Source: Candidatus Intestinimonas stercoravium (GTDB taxonomy: Bacteria; Bacillota; Clostridia; Oscillospirales; Oscillospiraceae). From it: a DNA stretch of 61,146 nucleotides. Both the position numbers and the translations under genes were made by a program. Under the pieces are notes generated by a model. It had not been told where the DNA came from. It did not search any database and saw nothing but the letters and a program-made list of their open reading frames with translations. Positions 32,880-41,583 of this stretch are shown here, piece after piece. The DNA lies in assembly GCA_019117605.1 (NCBI GenBank), contig DWZK01000042.1, forward strand, positions 1 to 61,146. The letters run 5' to 3'. The first letter of the stretch is position 1; the number at the start of each line of letters is the position of its first letter.

Positions 32880-33481
32880 GCATGCGGAGCTTTTACAAAC
32901 TGATCTACGCCGTCCTCTGGCCTTTCTTCAATTTGGTCCACCCCAACCGGGCCATCGGCAGGGAGCACATCCCCGAGGGGGCGGTCCTGGTCTGCGGGAA
33001 CCACACCGCCCTCTCCGACCCCCTGCTCCTGGCCTTCGCCTTCGGGTGGGAACAGCAGGTCCGGCCCATGGCCAAGGCGGAGCTCCTGCAGGTGCCCGTC
33101 ATCGGCTGGGTCCTGAAGCATGTGGGGGTCTTCGGTGTGGAGCGGGGGAGATCGGACGTGGTGGCCATCAAACAGGCCATGACCTACCTCAAGGCAGGGG
33201 AGAAGGTGCTCATCTATCCGGAGGGCACCCGGGTCCGGGCCAGCCGGGGAGACCACAGCGACCCCAAGACGGGGGCGGCCATGCTGGCGGTCCGGTGCGG
33301 CGTGCCCATCCTGCCGGTGTTCATCCCGGAGAAGAAGCGGTGGTTCCGCCGGACGCCCGTGGTGATCGGCGAGGCCTATATGCCCAAGGTAGAGACCAGG
33401 AAGGGCACCCAGGAGGAGTACGAGGCCATCACGGCGGACCTGATGGAACGCATCCGCGCGCTGGAGGCGCAGGCGGTATGA
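32876..33481 (+). CDS. plsC: 1-acyl-sn-glycerol-3-phosphate acyltransferase
   Basis: This 201-aa enzyme has the acyltransferase motifs CGNHTALSDPLLL (HxxxxD), FGVERGRSD, IYPEGTRVRAS and GVPILPVFI. It makes phosphatidic acid at the membrane. The GTG start overlaps the cmk stop by 4 bp (GTGA), with an ATG two codons later. Its stop overlaps the next ATG (ATGA). Confidence 0.94.
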   Translation: MSMRSFYKLIYAVLWPFFNLVHPNRAIGREHIPEGAVLVCGNHTALSDPLLLAFAFGWEQQVRPMAKAELLQVPVIGWVLKHVGVFGVERGRSDVVAIKQAMTYLKAGEKVLIYPEGTRVRASRGDHSDPKTGAAMLAVRCGVPILPVFIPEKKRWFRRTPVVIGEAYMPKVETRKGTQEEYEAITADLMERIRALEAQAV

Positions 33482-35430
33482 GGGTCGAGCTTGCCAAGTC
33501 TGCGGGCTTCTGCTACGGCGTCCGCCGGGCGGTGGAGATGGCCCAGCAGGCGGCGGAGAGCGGGGAGCGGGTGGTCATGCTGGGCCCCGTCATCCACAAC
33601 GACCATGTGGTGGCCGCCCTGGAGGAGAAAGGGGTGGCCTGCCTCTCCTCCGTAGACCAGATCCCCGCCGGCGCCGCGGTGATCCTCCGCTCCCACGGGG
33701 AGGCCAGGGCGGTCCACGAGGCCCTGGCGGCGAAGGGCTGTACCGTGATCGACACCGCCTGCCCCAACGTGAGCCGCATCCACCGGCTGGTGCAGGAGGC
33801 GGAGGCCCGGGGGCGGCAGCCGGTCATCATCGGCACGCCCGCGCACCCGGAGATCCTGGCCATCGCGGGCTGGTGCCGGCACCCGGTGGTGCTGGAGGAT
33901 GCATCGGCCCTGGCCGCGTGGCTGGAAGAGCGGCCCGAGCGGCGGGATCTGCCCCTGACGCTGGTGTCACAAACTACGTCTACAAGGAAAGTTTGGGATG
34001 CCTGCATAGAAAAAACAAAAAAAGAGTGTACAAACGCCGAAATTTTTGATACAATATGTAGCGCTACGTATGTGCGGCAATCCGAAGCCCAGGAGCTGGC
34101 CGCCAGATGCGACGTTATGGTCGTGATCGGCGACAGGAAGAGCTCGAATACCAAACGGCTCTTTGAGCTTTGCCGCGCCCTCTGCCCCCATGTGGTCGCC
34201 ATAGAAGGGGCGGAGGATCTGGACTCGTCCCTGGTGCAGGGGGCGGATCTGATCGGCATCACCGCGGGAGCTTCTACGCCCGGGTGGATTATAAAGGAGG
34301 TCTATGACAAAATGAGCGACGAAATCATGGAGATCGAGGAATCCTTCGCTGATCTGCTGGAGAAATCGATCAAAACTTTAAATACGGGAGATAAGGTAAC
34401 CGGTGTCGTCACTGAGATCACCCCCACCGAGATCTATGTGGACCTTGGCACGAAGCACGCTGGCTATATCCCCGTATCCGAGCTGAGCGACGACCCCACC
34501 GCCAAGGTGGAGGACCTGGTGAAAGTGGGCGACGAGATCGAGACCTACGTCATGCGGGTCAACGACGCCGAGGGCGTGGTCACCCTCTCCAAGAAGCGCC
34601 TGGACGCCCAGAAGAACTGGGACGAGGTGGAGGCCGCCCGTGAGGAGGGCGCCATCGTGGAGGGCGTCATCACCGAGGAGAACAAGGGCGGCGTCGTGGC
34701 CTCTGTCAAGGGCGTCCGGGTGTTCATCCCCGCCTCTCAGACCGGTCTGCCCCGGAACGCCTCTATGAGCGAGCTGCTCAAGAAGAAGGTCCGGATGAAG
34801 ATCACCGAGGTCAACCGTGCCCGCCGCCGCGTGGTGGGCTCTATCCGCGCCGTGGAGCAGGCCGAGCGGGCCGAGCGGGCCGCCAAGGTCTGGGCCGAGA
34901 TCGAGGACGGCAAGAAGTACCACGGCGTGGTCAAGTCCCTCACCTCTTACGGCGCCTTCGTGGACATCGGCGGCGTGGACGGCATGGTCCACATCTCCGA
35001 GCTGTCCTGGAGCCGCATCAAGCACCCCTCTGAGGTGGTCAGCGTGGGCGACCCTGTGGACGTGTACGTCATCTCCTTCGACCCCGAGAAGAAGAAGATC
35101 TCCCTGGGCATGAAGGACCGCAGCCAGGATCCCTGGACCGTGTTCACCAGCAAGTACGGCGTGGGCGACGTGGCCAACGTGAAGGTGGTCAAGCTCATGA
35201 CCTTCGGCGCCTTCGCCGAGATCGTCCCCGGTGTGGACGGCCTGATCCACATCTCTCAGATCGCCGATCACCGTATCGACAAGCCCGGCGACGTGCTGGC
35301 CGAGGGCGATATGGTGGACGTGAAGATCACCGACATCGACATGGAGAACAAGAAGGTCTCCCTGTCCATCCGCGCTCTGCTGGAGGCCTCTGCGGCTGAC
35401 GAGGACATCCCCGCCGACGACGAGGAGTGA
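33478..35430 (+). CDS. ispH-rpsA: Bifunctional HMBPP reductase IspH / ribosomal protein S1 fusion
   Basis: This 650-aa fusion joins IspH (about 1-278) to four S1 RNA-binding domains. IspH has the three iron-sulfur cysteines in SAGFCYGVRRAV, IDTACPNVSR and FDTICSATYVRQSEA, and catalyses the last step of the MEP pathway. The S1 domains lie at about 294-360, 380-445, 465-535 and 550-620, with TGVVTEITPTEIYVDLGTKH and SYGAFVDIGGVDGMVHISEL. Such fusions are known in Clostridia. Between residues about 163 and 195 the codons turn sharply AT-rich (33964-34090), unlike the rest. An in-frame ATG at 34312, with a strong ribosome site, could start a separate 372-aa S1 protein. Confidence 0.95.
   Translation: MRVELAKSAGFCYGVRRAVEMAQQAAESGERVVMLGPVIHNDHVVAALEEKGVACLSSVDQIPAGAAVILRSHGEARAVHEALAAKGCTVIDTACPNVSRIHRLVQEAEARGRQPVIIGTPAHPEILAIAGWCRHPVVLEDASALAAWLEERPERRDLPLTLVSQTTSTRKVWDACIEKTKKECTNAEIFDTICSATYVRQSEAQELAARCDVMVVIGDRKSSNTKRLFELCRALCPHVVAIEGAEDLDSSLVQGADLIGITAGASTPGWIIKEVYDKMSDEIMEIEESFADLLEKSIKTLNTGDKVTGVVTEITPTEIYVDLGTKHAGYIPVSELSDDPTAKVEDLVKVGDEIETYVMRVNDAEGVVTLSKKRLDAQKNWDEVEAAREEGAIVEGVITEENKGGVVASVKGVRVFIPASQTGLPRNASMSELLKKKVRMKITEVNRARRRVVGSIRAVEQAERAERAAKVWAEIEDGKKYHGVVKSLTSYGAFVDIGGVDGMVHISELSWSRIKHPSEVVSVGDPVDVYVISFDPEKKKISLGMKDRSQDPWTVFTSKYGVGDVANVKVVKLMTFGAFAEIVPGVDGLIHISQIADHRIDKPGDVLAEGDMVDVKITDIDMENKKVSLSIRALLEASAADEDIPADDEE
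34027..34055 (+). promoter_or_regulatory. Candidate internal promoter within ispH
   Basis: TGTACA (34027-34032), 17 bp, TACAAT (34050-34055) lie inside the ispH coding region. The surrounding codons avoid the usual GC-rich choices (AAA for Lys, ATA for Ile, TTT for Phe), which fits selection for a DNA signal. It lies 257 bp before the internal S1 start. Confidence 0.5.
34293..34314 (+). promoter_or_regulatory. Internal ribosome-binding site and start codon for a separate S1 protein
   Basis: AAAGGAGG at 34293-34300 is followed after 11 nt by an in-frame ATG (34312-34314). The protein from there begins SDEIMEIEESFADLLEKSIK, exactly where free-standing S1 proteins begin. Confidence 0.6.
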
Positions 35431-35455
35431 TCTCCCAGCTCTGGGATGTACGATG

Positions 35456-35493
35456 AAAACAGCCCCGTTTCGTGCGAAACGGGGCTGTTTTTT
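35456..35493 (+). terminator. Rho-independent terminator after rpsA
   Basis: A perfect 16-bp stem (aaaacagccccgtttc / gaaacggggctgtttt), loop gtgc, T-tract ttttt. Confidence 0.95.
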
Positions 35494-35526
35494 ATAAAAT
35501 ATTTACAAGTTTCTCTCGCTTTCAAC

Positions 35527-35555
35527 TTGCAATCTCCGTATAAAAGTATTATAAT
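35527..35555 (+). promoter_or_regulatory. Sigma-A promoter of the carD gene
   Basis: TTGCAA (35527-35532), 17 bp, perfect TATAAT (35550-35555), 57 bp before the ATG. Confidence 0.85.
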
Positions 35556-35611
35556 AACCTTGTTGGACAGATTTGTCAAGGTTTTTCTGTGTTATAGGGA
35601 GGTGGGTCGTC

Positions 35612-36088
35612 ATGTTTCAGGTGGGAGATAAGATCGTGCATCCTATGCATGGTGCCGGTGTGGTAGACAGCATCGTCAGTAAAAAAGTGAACGGCGTGGT
35701 ACGGGAGTACTACATCCTTAAGATCCCCGTGGGAGGGATGCTGGTCATGATACCCACCGAGAACAGCCGGGAGATCGGGGTCCGCCCGGTCATGGACAAG
35801 GAGAAGACGGACCGCCTGTTGGAGGCCATGCCCGGCATCCAGGTGGAGAACGTCCAGAACTGGAACCAACGGTACCGTGAGAACATGATGCGGATCAAGA
35901 GCGGGGACCTGATGGAGGTGGCCCGCGTGGTGAAGAGCCTGATGATGCGGGACGGGGCCCGGGGCCTGTCCACGGGGGAACGGAAGATGCTCCACTCGGC
36001 CAAGCAGATCCTGATCTCCGAGCTGGTGCTGTCCCAGAACGCCAGCTATGAGGACATGGAGGCCCGTATCAACACCGCGCTATCTTGA
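35612..36088 (+). CDS. carD: CarD family transcription regulator
   Basis: This 158-aa protein has the RNA polymerase-interacting Tudor-like domain (FQVGDKIVHPMHGAGVVDSI, YYILKIPVGGMLVMIPTEN) and a helical C-terminal DNA-binding domain (RIKSGDLMEVARVVKSLMMR, GERKMLHSAKQILISELVL). CarD-type proteins stabilise open promoter complexes, notably at rRNA promoters. ATG at 35612 follows agggaggtggg. It has its own promoter and terminator. Confidence 0.92.
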   Translation: MFQVGDKIVHPMHGAGVVDSIVSKKVNGVVREYYILKIPVGGMLVMIPTENSREIGVRPVMDKEKTDRLLEAMPGIQVENVQNWNQRYRENMMRIKSGDLMEVARVVKSLMMRDGARGLSTGERKMLHSAKQILISELVLSQNASYEDMEARINTALS

Positions 36089-36115
36089 TGATACAGACAT
36101 ACAGCCCATGACATA

Positions 36116-36142
36116 CAAAGGAGCCGGCCGGCTCCTTTTTTG
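36116..36142 (+). terminator. Terminator between carD and ispD
   Basis: Palindrome aaaggagccgg / ccggctccttt is followed by ttttt. It overlaps the leader of ispD, whose start is 15 bp on, so readthrough may also feed ispD. Confidence 0.8.
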
Positions 36143-36156
36143 ATGGAGGGAGAGAG

Positions 36157-36882
36157 ATGCCGATATTCGACCGCCTGAGGCGGAAAAAGAAGCAGCAGCC
36201 TTTCTGCACGGCGGTGGTGCCGGCGGCGGGCCGCTCCACCCGGATGCAGGGAGAGGACAAGATGCTCCTCCTCCTGGACGGAGAGCCGGTGCTGCTGCGC
36301 ACGCTGCGGGCGCTCCAGGAGTGCGCCCTCATCCAGGAGATCGTGGTGGTCACCCGGGAGGACCTGATCCTGCCGGTGAGCCAGCTGTGCCGGGACTGGG
36401 CCCTGGACAAGGTCACCCGGGTCGTGGTGGGGGGTGAGAGCCGGACCGAGTCGGTGCTCAAGGGCATCCAGGCCGTGGACCAGCGGGCGGAGCTCATCGC
36501 CATCCACGATGGCGCCCGGCCCTTCCCCTCCCAGCAGCTGCTGGAGGAGGTGATCCGGGCGGCGGGAGAACAGGGGGCGGCGGCCCCCGCGGTGCCCCTG
36601 GTGGACACCATCAAGCGGGCGGAGGACGGCATGGTCGCCGGGACCGTGGACCGGGAGGGGCTCTTCGCGGTCCAGACGCCCCAGGTGTTCGAGGCGGCCC
36701 TCATCCGGGCAGCCCTCCAGAAGGCCCTGGAGGAGGGGAAGAGCTATACCGACGACTGCGGGGCCGTGGAGGCCCTCGGGATGCGGATACGCCTCACCCG
36801 GGGAGAGCGGACCAACCTGAAGATCACCACGCCTGAGGACATGGCCCTGGGCATGGGGATCCTGATAGAGAGGGAGGGATGA
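36157..36882 (+). CDS. ispD: 2-C-methyl-D-erythritol 4-phosphate cytidylyltransferase
   Basis: This 241-aa enzyme has the CTP-binding start [20 protein letters not shown] (Gly-rich loop with Arg and Lys), [19 protein letters not shown], the AIHDGARPF motif and [10 protein letters not shown]. It carries out step 3 of the MEP isoprenoid route. The stop overlaps the ispF start (ATGA). ispH of the same pathway is 2.7 kb upstream. Confidence 0.95.
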   Translation: MPIFDRLRRKKKQQPFCTAVVPAAGRSTRMQGEDKMLLLLDGEPVLLRTLRALQECALIQEIVVVTREDLILPVSQLCRDWALDKVTRVVVGGESRTESVLKGIQAVDQRAELIAIHDGARPFPSQQLLEEVIRAAGEQGAAAPAVPLVDTIKRAEDGMVAGTVDREGLFAVQTPQVFEAALIRAALQKALEEGKSYTDDCGAVEALGMRIRLTRGERTNLKITTPEDMALGMGILIEREG

Positions 36883-37367
36883 GCGTGGCGGGTTTTCGGA
36901 TCGGACATGGATACGACGTGCACCGGCTCACCGCCGGACGGGCGCTGATCTTGGGCGGGGTGGAGATCCCCTTCGACCGGGGCCTGCTGGGCCACTCGGA
37001 TGCGGACGTGCTCACCCACGCGGTGATGGACGCGCTGCTGGGGGCGGCCGCCCTGGGGGATATCGGCGGCATGTTCCCGGACAGCGACCCCGCCTACCGG
37101 GGGGCGGACAGCCTGGGCCTGCTGGTCCGGGTGATGGAGCGCCTCCGGGAGGAGGGATACCGGGTGGGGAACGTGGATGCCACCGTGGTGGCACAGAGCC
37201 CCAAGCTGGCCCCGCACATCCCGCAGATGCGCCGGAACCTGGCCCGGGCCATGGGGGTGCCGCTGGATCAGGTGAGCGTGAAGGCCACCACAGAGGAGCG
37301 GCTGGGCTTCACCGGCGGCGAGCTGGGCATGGCGGCCCACGCGGTGGCGCTGCTGGAGAGGGACTGA
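36879..37367 (+). CDS. ispF: 2-C-methyl-D-erythritol 2,4-cyclodiphosphate synthase
   Basis: This 162-aa protein covers the full family length. [11 protein letters not shown] supplies zinc ligands Asp and His, then [20 protein letters not shown] and [18 protein letters not shown], and the end [20 protein letters not shown]. It acts as a trimer after IspE in the MEP pathway. It overlaps ispD by 4 bp. Confidence 0.96.
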   Translation: MSVAGFRIGHGYDVHRLTAGRALILGGVEIPFDRGLLGHSDADVLTHAVMDALLGAAALGDIGGMFPDSDPAYRGADSLGLLVRVMERLREEGYRVGNVDATVVAQSPKLAPHIPQMRRNLARAMGVPLDQVSVKATTEERLGFTGGELGMAAHAVALLERD

Positions 37368-37426
37368 TCGCTGTCCCCAGATGGGGGCCGCCGGCATAGG
37401 ATGCTCCAGAGAGGAGCGAAGTGCCA

Positions 37427-37681
37427 ATGGTCTATTATCTCATCCTGTGCCGCTCGCTGACCTATGCCCAGCGGACGGCCTCTGTCCTGGAGCGGGCGGG
37501 GATCGCCGCCCGGGTCCTGCGTTCCCCCAAGAGCGTGGCCGGCGAGGGCTGCGGCTATGCGGTAAAAGTGTCGGAGCGCCGCCTTGCCGAGGCGCTGGTG
37601 CTCCTCAACCGGGTGGGACTGAAGCACAAGGGGGTCTATATCGCCCAGACGGACGGGAGCTTCCGTGAGGTGGGGCTATGA
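37427..37681 (+). CDS. DUF3343 protein
   Basis: This 84-aa protein begins MVYYLILCRSLTYAQRTASV and contains GCGYAVKVSERRL, the whole of DUF3343. The ATG at 37427 has gaggag at a 10-nt distance; a GTG at 37421 is also possible. It overlaps the next gene (ATGA). DUF3343 genes are recurrently paired with cysteine-desulfurase-like enzymes in Clostridia, in contexts linked to selenium-dependent molybdenum hydroxylases, so it may handle a sulfur or selenium intermediate. No selD is present in this window. Confidence 0.8.
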   Translation: MVYYLILCRSLTYAQRTASVLERAGIAARVLRSPKSVAGEGCGYAVKVSERRLAEALVLLNRVGLKHKGVYIAQTDGSFREVGL

Positions 37682-38802
37682 TCTACCTGGATGCGGCGGC
37701 CACCACCCTGCAAAAGCCCCAGTCGGTGGCCCGGGCGTCGGCCTGGGCCATCTCCCACATGGCCAGTCCGGGGAGGGGCGGCCACCGGCCGGCCATGCTG
37801 GCGGCGGATACCGTGTTCGCCTGCCGGGAGGAGGCGGCCGGTCTCTTCCACGCACCGGAGCCCGACCATGTGGTGTTCACCATGAACGCCACCCATGCCC
37901 TCAATATCGCCATCAAGACGTTGGTGCGCCCCGGGGATACAGTGCTGATCTCCGGCTATGAGCACAACGCGGTCACCCGCCCTCTGGCGGCGATCCCCGA
38001 TGTGCGGGTCAAGGTGGCGGACGGCGCGCTGTTCGACCCCCGGGACATGCTCCGGCGGTTCGAGGAGGAGCTGGACAGCGACGTATCCTGCGTCATCTGC
38101 GGCCATGTCTCCAATGTGTTCGGCTATGTGCTGCCGGTACAGGAGATCGGGGAGCTCTGTGCCAGGCGGCGGACGCCTTTCATCCTGGACGCATCCCAGT
38201 CCGCCGGGACGCTGCCCGTCCACATGGACCGGCTGGGGGCGGACTTCATCGCCATGCCGGGACACAAGGGGCTCTACGGCCCCCAGGGCACGGGGATCCT
38301 CCTGTGCGCCCGGGAGGCCAGGACCCTGCTGGAGGGGGGCACGGGGTCCCTCTCCCTGCTCCAGCAGATGCCCGGCTTCCTCCCCGACCGGCTGGAGGCG
38401 GGGACCCACAATGTGACGGGGATCGCCGGCCTGCTAGAGGGCCTGCGTTTCGTGAGGCGCAGGGGAGAGGGGGCCATCCTGGCCCACGAGCGGCAGCTCA
38501 CCGCCTATTGCGTCCACCTGCTGGAGGGGATCGGCGGCGTGACCGTGTATGCGGCGCCCCGCCTGTTCTGCCAGGCGGGAGTGCTCTCCTTCCGGCTGGA
38601 GGGGATGGACTGCGAAGAGGTGGGCGCCCGGCTGGGAGAGCAGGGCATCGCGGTCAGGGCCGGGCTCCACTGCGCCCCCACGGCCCACCGGACGGCGGGC
38701 ACGCTGGACACGGGGACGGTGCGGGCCAGCTTCTCCGCCTTCAATACGGCGGCGGATGCGGAGGCCCTGGCCGCCGCTGTGAGACGGCTGGCCCGGAGCT
38801 GA
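37678..38802 (+). CDS. Cysteine desulfurase family protein (aminotransferase class V)
   Basis: This 374-aa PLP enzyme begins MIYLDAAATTLQKPQSVARA. It has the PLP lysine in AMPGHKGLYGPQGTG, FILDASQSAGTLPVHMD before it, and a cysteine in GLHCAPTAHRTAG where NifS/SufS enzymes carry the persulfide residue. It matches the EF2568-like subgroup (TIGR01977 type) rather than IscS. It is coupled to the DUF3343 gene with a 4-bp overlap. Likely reaction: sulfur or selenium release from cysteine or selenocysteine. Confidence 0.88.
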   Translation: MIYLDAAATTLQKPQSVARASAWAISHMASPGRGGHRPAMLAADTVFACREEAAGLFHAPEPDHVVFTMNATHALNIAIKTLVRPGDTVLISGYEHNAVTRPLAAIPDVRVKVADGALFDPRDMLRRFEEELDSDVSCVICGHVSNVFGYVLPVQEIGELCARRRTPFILDASQSAGTLPVHMDRLGADFIAMPGHKGLYGPQGTGILLCAREARTLLEGGTGSLSLLQQMPGFLPDRLEAGTHNVTGIAGLLEGLRFVRRRGEGAILAHERQLTAYCVHLLEGIGGVTVYAAPRLFCQAGVLSFRLEGMDCEEVGARLGEQGIAVRAGLHCAPTAHRTAGTLDTGTVRASFSAFNTAADAEALAAAVRRLARS

Positions 38803-38859
38803 CACGCCGGCCGCCTGTCCGGTCTTTCGGCGGGGGGACAAAAAATTTGGAAAAAGTGC

Positions 38860-38888
38860 TTGCAATCTCGTAAGGGGTGTGGTAATAT
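38860..38888 (+). promoter_or_regulatory. Promoter of rpmE
   Basis: TTGCAA (38860-38865), 17 bp, TAATAT (38883-38888). The same -35 as at carD. A small leader hairpin (tatgcg / cgcata, 38893-38910) overlaps the expected transcript start. Confidence 0.7.
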
Positions 38889-38939
38889 ACTATATGCGTT
38901 TGTGCGCATATCCCTAATGAGAAAGAGGTGAGCACAGCA

Positions 38940-39146
38940 ATGAAGGAAGGCATTCATCCCAATTATCAGCAGACCACGATCCGGTGCGCCTGCGGGAATG
39001 TGATCGAGACCGGTTCTACCAAAAAGGACATCCGCGTGGAAGTCTGCTCCAAGTGTCACCCCTTTTTCACCGGCAAGCAGAAGATGGTGGATACGGGCGG
39101 ACGCGTGAGCCGCTTCAACAAGAAGTTCGGTCTGGACAAGAAGTAA
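38940..39146 (+). CDS. rpmE: Ribosomal protein L31 (zinc-type)
   Basis: This 68-aa protein begins [20 protein letters not shown]. The zinc ligands are in CACG and [13 protein letters not shown], so it is the Cys-containing type. The end SRFNKKFGL is typical. The ribosome site is gaaagaggtg. It has its own promoter and terminator. Confidence 0.97.
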   Translation: MKEGIHPNYQQTTIRCACGNVIETGSTKKDIRVEVCSKCHPFFTGKQKMVDTGGRVSRFNKKFGLDKK

Positions 39147-39160
39147 GTTTGGGATCAATA

Positions 39161-39191
39161 AGGCCCGCGTCGGTTTCGGCGCGGGTCTTTT
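39161..39191 (+). terminator. Terminator of rpmE
   Basis: Stem aggcccgcgtcg / cggcgcgggtct (two G-T pairs), loop gttt, tail tttt. Confidence 0.88.
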
Positions 39192-39232
39192 CGCATATAC
39201 TGGATCGCGAGATGAAAAGGAGGAGATCAGAC

Positions 39233-39739
39233 ATGCTTGAGAGATGCAGTGTGAAGGAGCTGGATGGGAACGTCTTCACCATGATCGGGGAGCAGTGGAT
39301 GCTCGTCACCGCCGGGACCCCGGAGAAGTGCAACACCATGACCGCCAGCTGGGGCGGACTGGGGGTGCTGTGGGGGACGGATGTGGCCACCTGCTATGTC
39401 CGGCCTCAGCGCTATACCTTCGGCTTCATGGAGGAGAGCGACTGGTTCACCCTCTCCTTCCTGGGGGAGGCCTACCGGGAGCAGCTGAAGCTCTGCGGCA
39501 CCAGGAGCGGCAGGGACATGGATAAGATCTCCGCCTGCGGCTTCACCGTGGCTGCCGGGGCGGGGGACGCCCCCTATATCGGAGAGGCGGACCTGGTGCT
39601 GGTGTGCCGGAAGCTGTACGCCCAGGACTTCGACCCGGAGCGCTTCGTCCGGAGAGAGCTCCTGGACAAGTGGTATCCTGCCCAGGACTACAGCCGCATG
39701 TATATCGGCGAGATCGTGGAAGCTTACCGGAAAAAATAA
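39233..39739 (+). CDS. Flavin reductase family protein
   Basis: This 168-aa protein has the FMN-binding split-barrel features: PEKCNTMTASWGGLGVLWGT, VATCYVRPQRYTFGFMEESD and WFTLSFLGEAYREQLKLCG. It has no export signal. It is about the same size as the enzyme at 4835 but of a different subgroup. ATG at 39233 follows aaaaggaggag. It is the first gene ahead of hflX; the gap is 18 bp. Confidence 0.87.
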   Translation: MLERCSVKELDGNVFTMIGEQWMLVTAGTPEKCNTMTASWGGLGVLWGTDVATCYVRPQRYTFGFMEESDWFTLSFLGEAYREQLKLCGTRSGRDMDKISACGFTVAAGAGDAPYIGEADLVLVCRKLYAQDFDPERFVRRELLDKWYPAQDYSRMYIGEIVEAYRKK

Positions 39740-39757
39740 CGGTACACGGGAGGAACT

Positions 39758-41035
39758 ATGAGAGACGATACCACGGAAGAGAAGATCGACAGGGCGGTGC
39801 TGGTGGGGCTCCACGCCGCCGCCCTGAGCCGGGAGGAGAACGCCAGCGAGTCCTCCATGGAGGAGCTGGAGGCCCTGCTGGAGACGGCGGGGGGGACCTG
39901 CGTCGCCACGGTGCTCCAGAACAAGGACGCCCCCGACCCCCGCACCTTCATCGGCGAGGGCAAGGTGGCGGAGGTGAAGGCGCTGATCGCCGCCACGGGG
40001 GCGGACATGGTCATCTTCGACAATGCCCTCTCCCCCTCCCAGCAGCGGGTGCTCGCCGATGAACTGGGGGTGTCGGTGCTGGACCGGTCCGCCCTGATCC
40101 TGGATATCTTCGCCCAGCGGGCCCGGACCAAGGAGGGCCGGCTCCAGGTGGAGCTGGCGCAGTACAAGTACCTGCTGCCCCGACTCACCGGCATGTGGGG
40201 CCACCTGGTGCGGCAGACCGCCTCCGGCGGCAAGTCGCCCATCGGCACCCGCGGCCCCGGCGAGACCCAGCTGGAGACCGACCGCCGCCACATCCGCCGG
40301 AAGATCTCCAAGCTGGAGAGCGAGCTCCAGGAGGTCCGCCGGGTGCGGGGGGTACAGCGGGAGCGGCGCATCAAGAACGAGGTGCCGGTGGTGGCCATCG
40401 TGGGCTATACCAACGCGGGCAAGTCCACCCTCCTCAACGCCCTCACCGGGGCGGGCATCCCGGCCAACGACCGCCTCTTCGACACCCTGGACACCACCAC
40501 CCGGACCCTGGAGATCTCGGACACCTGCACCGTGCTGATCTCGGACACCGTGGGCTTCATCTCCAAGCTGCCCCACCATCTGGTGGAGGCATTCAAGGCC
40601 ACCCTGGAGGAGCTCTCCTTCGCCGACCTGCTCCTCCATGTCATCGACGCCTCCGACCCGGAGTGGCGGGAACAGGCGGCGGTGGTGGAGGCGCTGATCC
40701 AGGAGCTGGGGGCGGCGGAGACCCCCCGCATCGATGTGTTCAACAAGTGCGACCTCTACCGCAGCGACATCCTGCCCCACGGAGAGGACATCATCTCCAT
40801 CTCCGCCAAGACGGGGGAGGGCCTGGACCGGCTGCTGGAGATGATCGGGGAGCGGCTGGACGCCGGTACCCGGCGGGTGGCCCTCCGCCTGCCCTATGAC
40901 CAGGGCGGACTGCTGGACCTCCTGTATCGGGAGGCCAAGGTGGAGTCTGTGGAGTATCAGGACACGATCGAGGTGGTGGCAGTGTGTACGCCCAAGCTCT
41001 TGGGCAGGCTGGAGGGATATATATGGACCGACTAG
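39758..41035 (+). CDS. hflX: GTPase HflX
   Basis: This 425-aa protein has the N-terminal HflX domain (FIGEGKVAEVKALIAATGAD, FDNALSPSQQRVLADELGVS) and the Gly-rich joining helix (GTRGPGETQLETDRRHIRRK). The GTPase core carries G1 GYTNAGKST, G3 DTVGFISKLP and G4 NKCD. HflX splits stalled or stressed 70S ribosomes. ATG follows cgggaggaact. It overlaps the acetyltransferase gene by 13 bp. Confidence 0.95.
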   Translation: MRDDTTEEKIDRAVLVGLHAAALSREENASESSMEELEALLETAGGTCVATVLQNKDAPDPRTFIGEGKVAEVKALIAATGADMVIFDNALSPSQQRVLADELGVSVLDRSALILDIFAQRARTKEGRLQVELAQYKYLLPRLTGMWGHLVRQTASGGKSPIGTRGPGETQLETDRRHIRRKISKLESELQEVRRVRGVQRERRIKNEVPVVAIVGYTNAGKSTLLNALTGAGIPANDRLFDTLDTTTRTLEISDTCTVLISDTVGFISKLPHHLVEAFKATLEELSFADLLLHVIDASDPEWREQAAVVEALIQELGAAETPRIDVFNKCDLYRSDILPHGEDIISISAKTGEGLDRLLEMIGERLDAGTRRVALRLPYDQGGLLDLLYREAKVESVEYQDTIEVVAVCTPKLLGRLEGYIWTD

Positions 41036-41583
41036 AGACGCCCCGGCTGGTCCTGCGCCCGTTCCGGGACGAGGACCGGGATGACCTGTACGCCTACGCC
41101 CGGGATCCCCGGGTGGGGCCCCCGGCGGGCTGGCCGCCCCACAAGAGCCCCCAGGAGAGCCTGGAGATCATCCGGACCGTGTTCGCCGCCCCCAGGACCT
41201 TTGCCATGGAGCTGCGGGAGACCGGGCGCGTGGTGGGCTCCGCCGGCCTCGTGGACCAGCACCATCCGGAGCTGCCGGGACGGGACGACGAGCTGGGCTA
41301 CGCCCTGAGCGCGGCATACTGGGGGCGGGGCCTGGCCACCGAGGCGGCGGAGGCGCTCCTCCGCTGGAGCTTCGAGGACCTGGGCCTGGATACGGTCTGG
41401 TGCGTCCACTACGAGGGGAACCAGCGCTCCAGGCGGGTCATGGAGAAGTGCGGCTTCCGATCCCAGTTCAGCCGGGAGGCGGACGTGCCCCTGCTGGGGG
41501 AGCGCCGGCTGGAGCACCACTGGGCCCTGGCCAGGGGAGAGTGGCTGGCCCGCCGGGGCGAGAGAGAGGAGGCGGGGAGATGA
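41023..41583 (+). CDS. GNAT family N-acetyltransferase (RimJ/RimL type)
   Basis: This 186-aa protein begins LETPRLVLRPFRDEDRDDLY. It has ELGYALSAAYWGRGLATEAA, the acetyl-CoA site, and HYEGNQRSRRVMEKCGFRSQ. This is the RimJ/RimL-like subgroup acting on protein N-termini or small amines. ATG at 41023 follows ggaggg inside hflX. Confidence 0.88.
   Translation: MDRLETPRLVLRPFRDEDRDDLYAYARDPRVGPPAGWPPHKSPQESLEIIRTVFAAPRTFAMELRETGRVVGSAGLVDQHHPELPGRDDELGYALSAAYWGRGLATEAAEALLRWSFEDLGLDTVWCVHYEGNQRSRRVMEKCGFRSQFSREADVPLLGERRLEHHWALARGEWLARRGEREEAGR

Noticed and set aside
32710-35430. 906-codon frame read as one protein
   Set aside because: The part before 33478 is an out-of-frame shadow of cmk and plsC. 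The real gene starts at the ATG overlapping the plsC stop.
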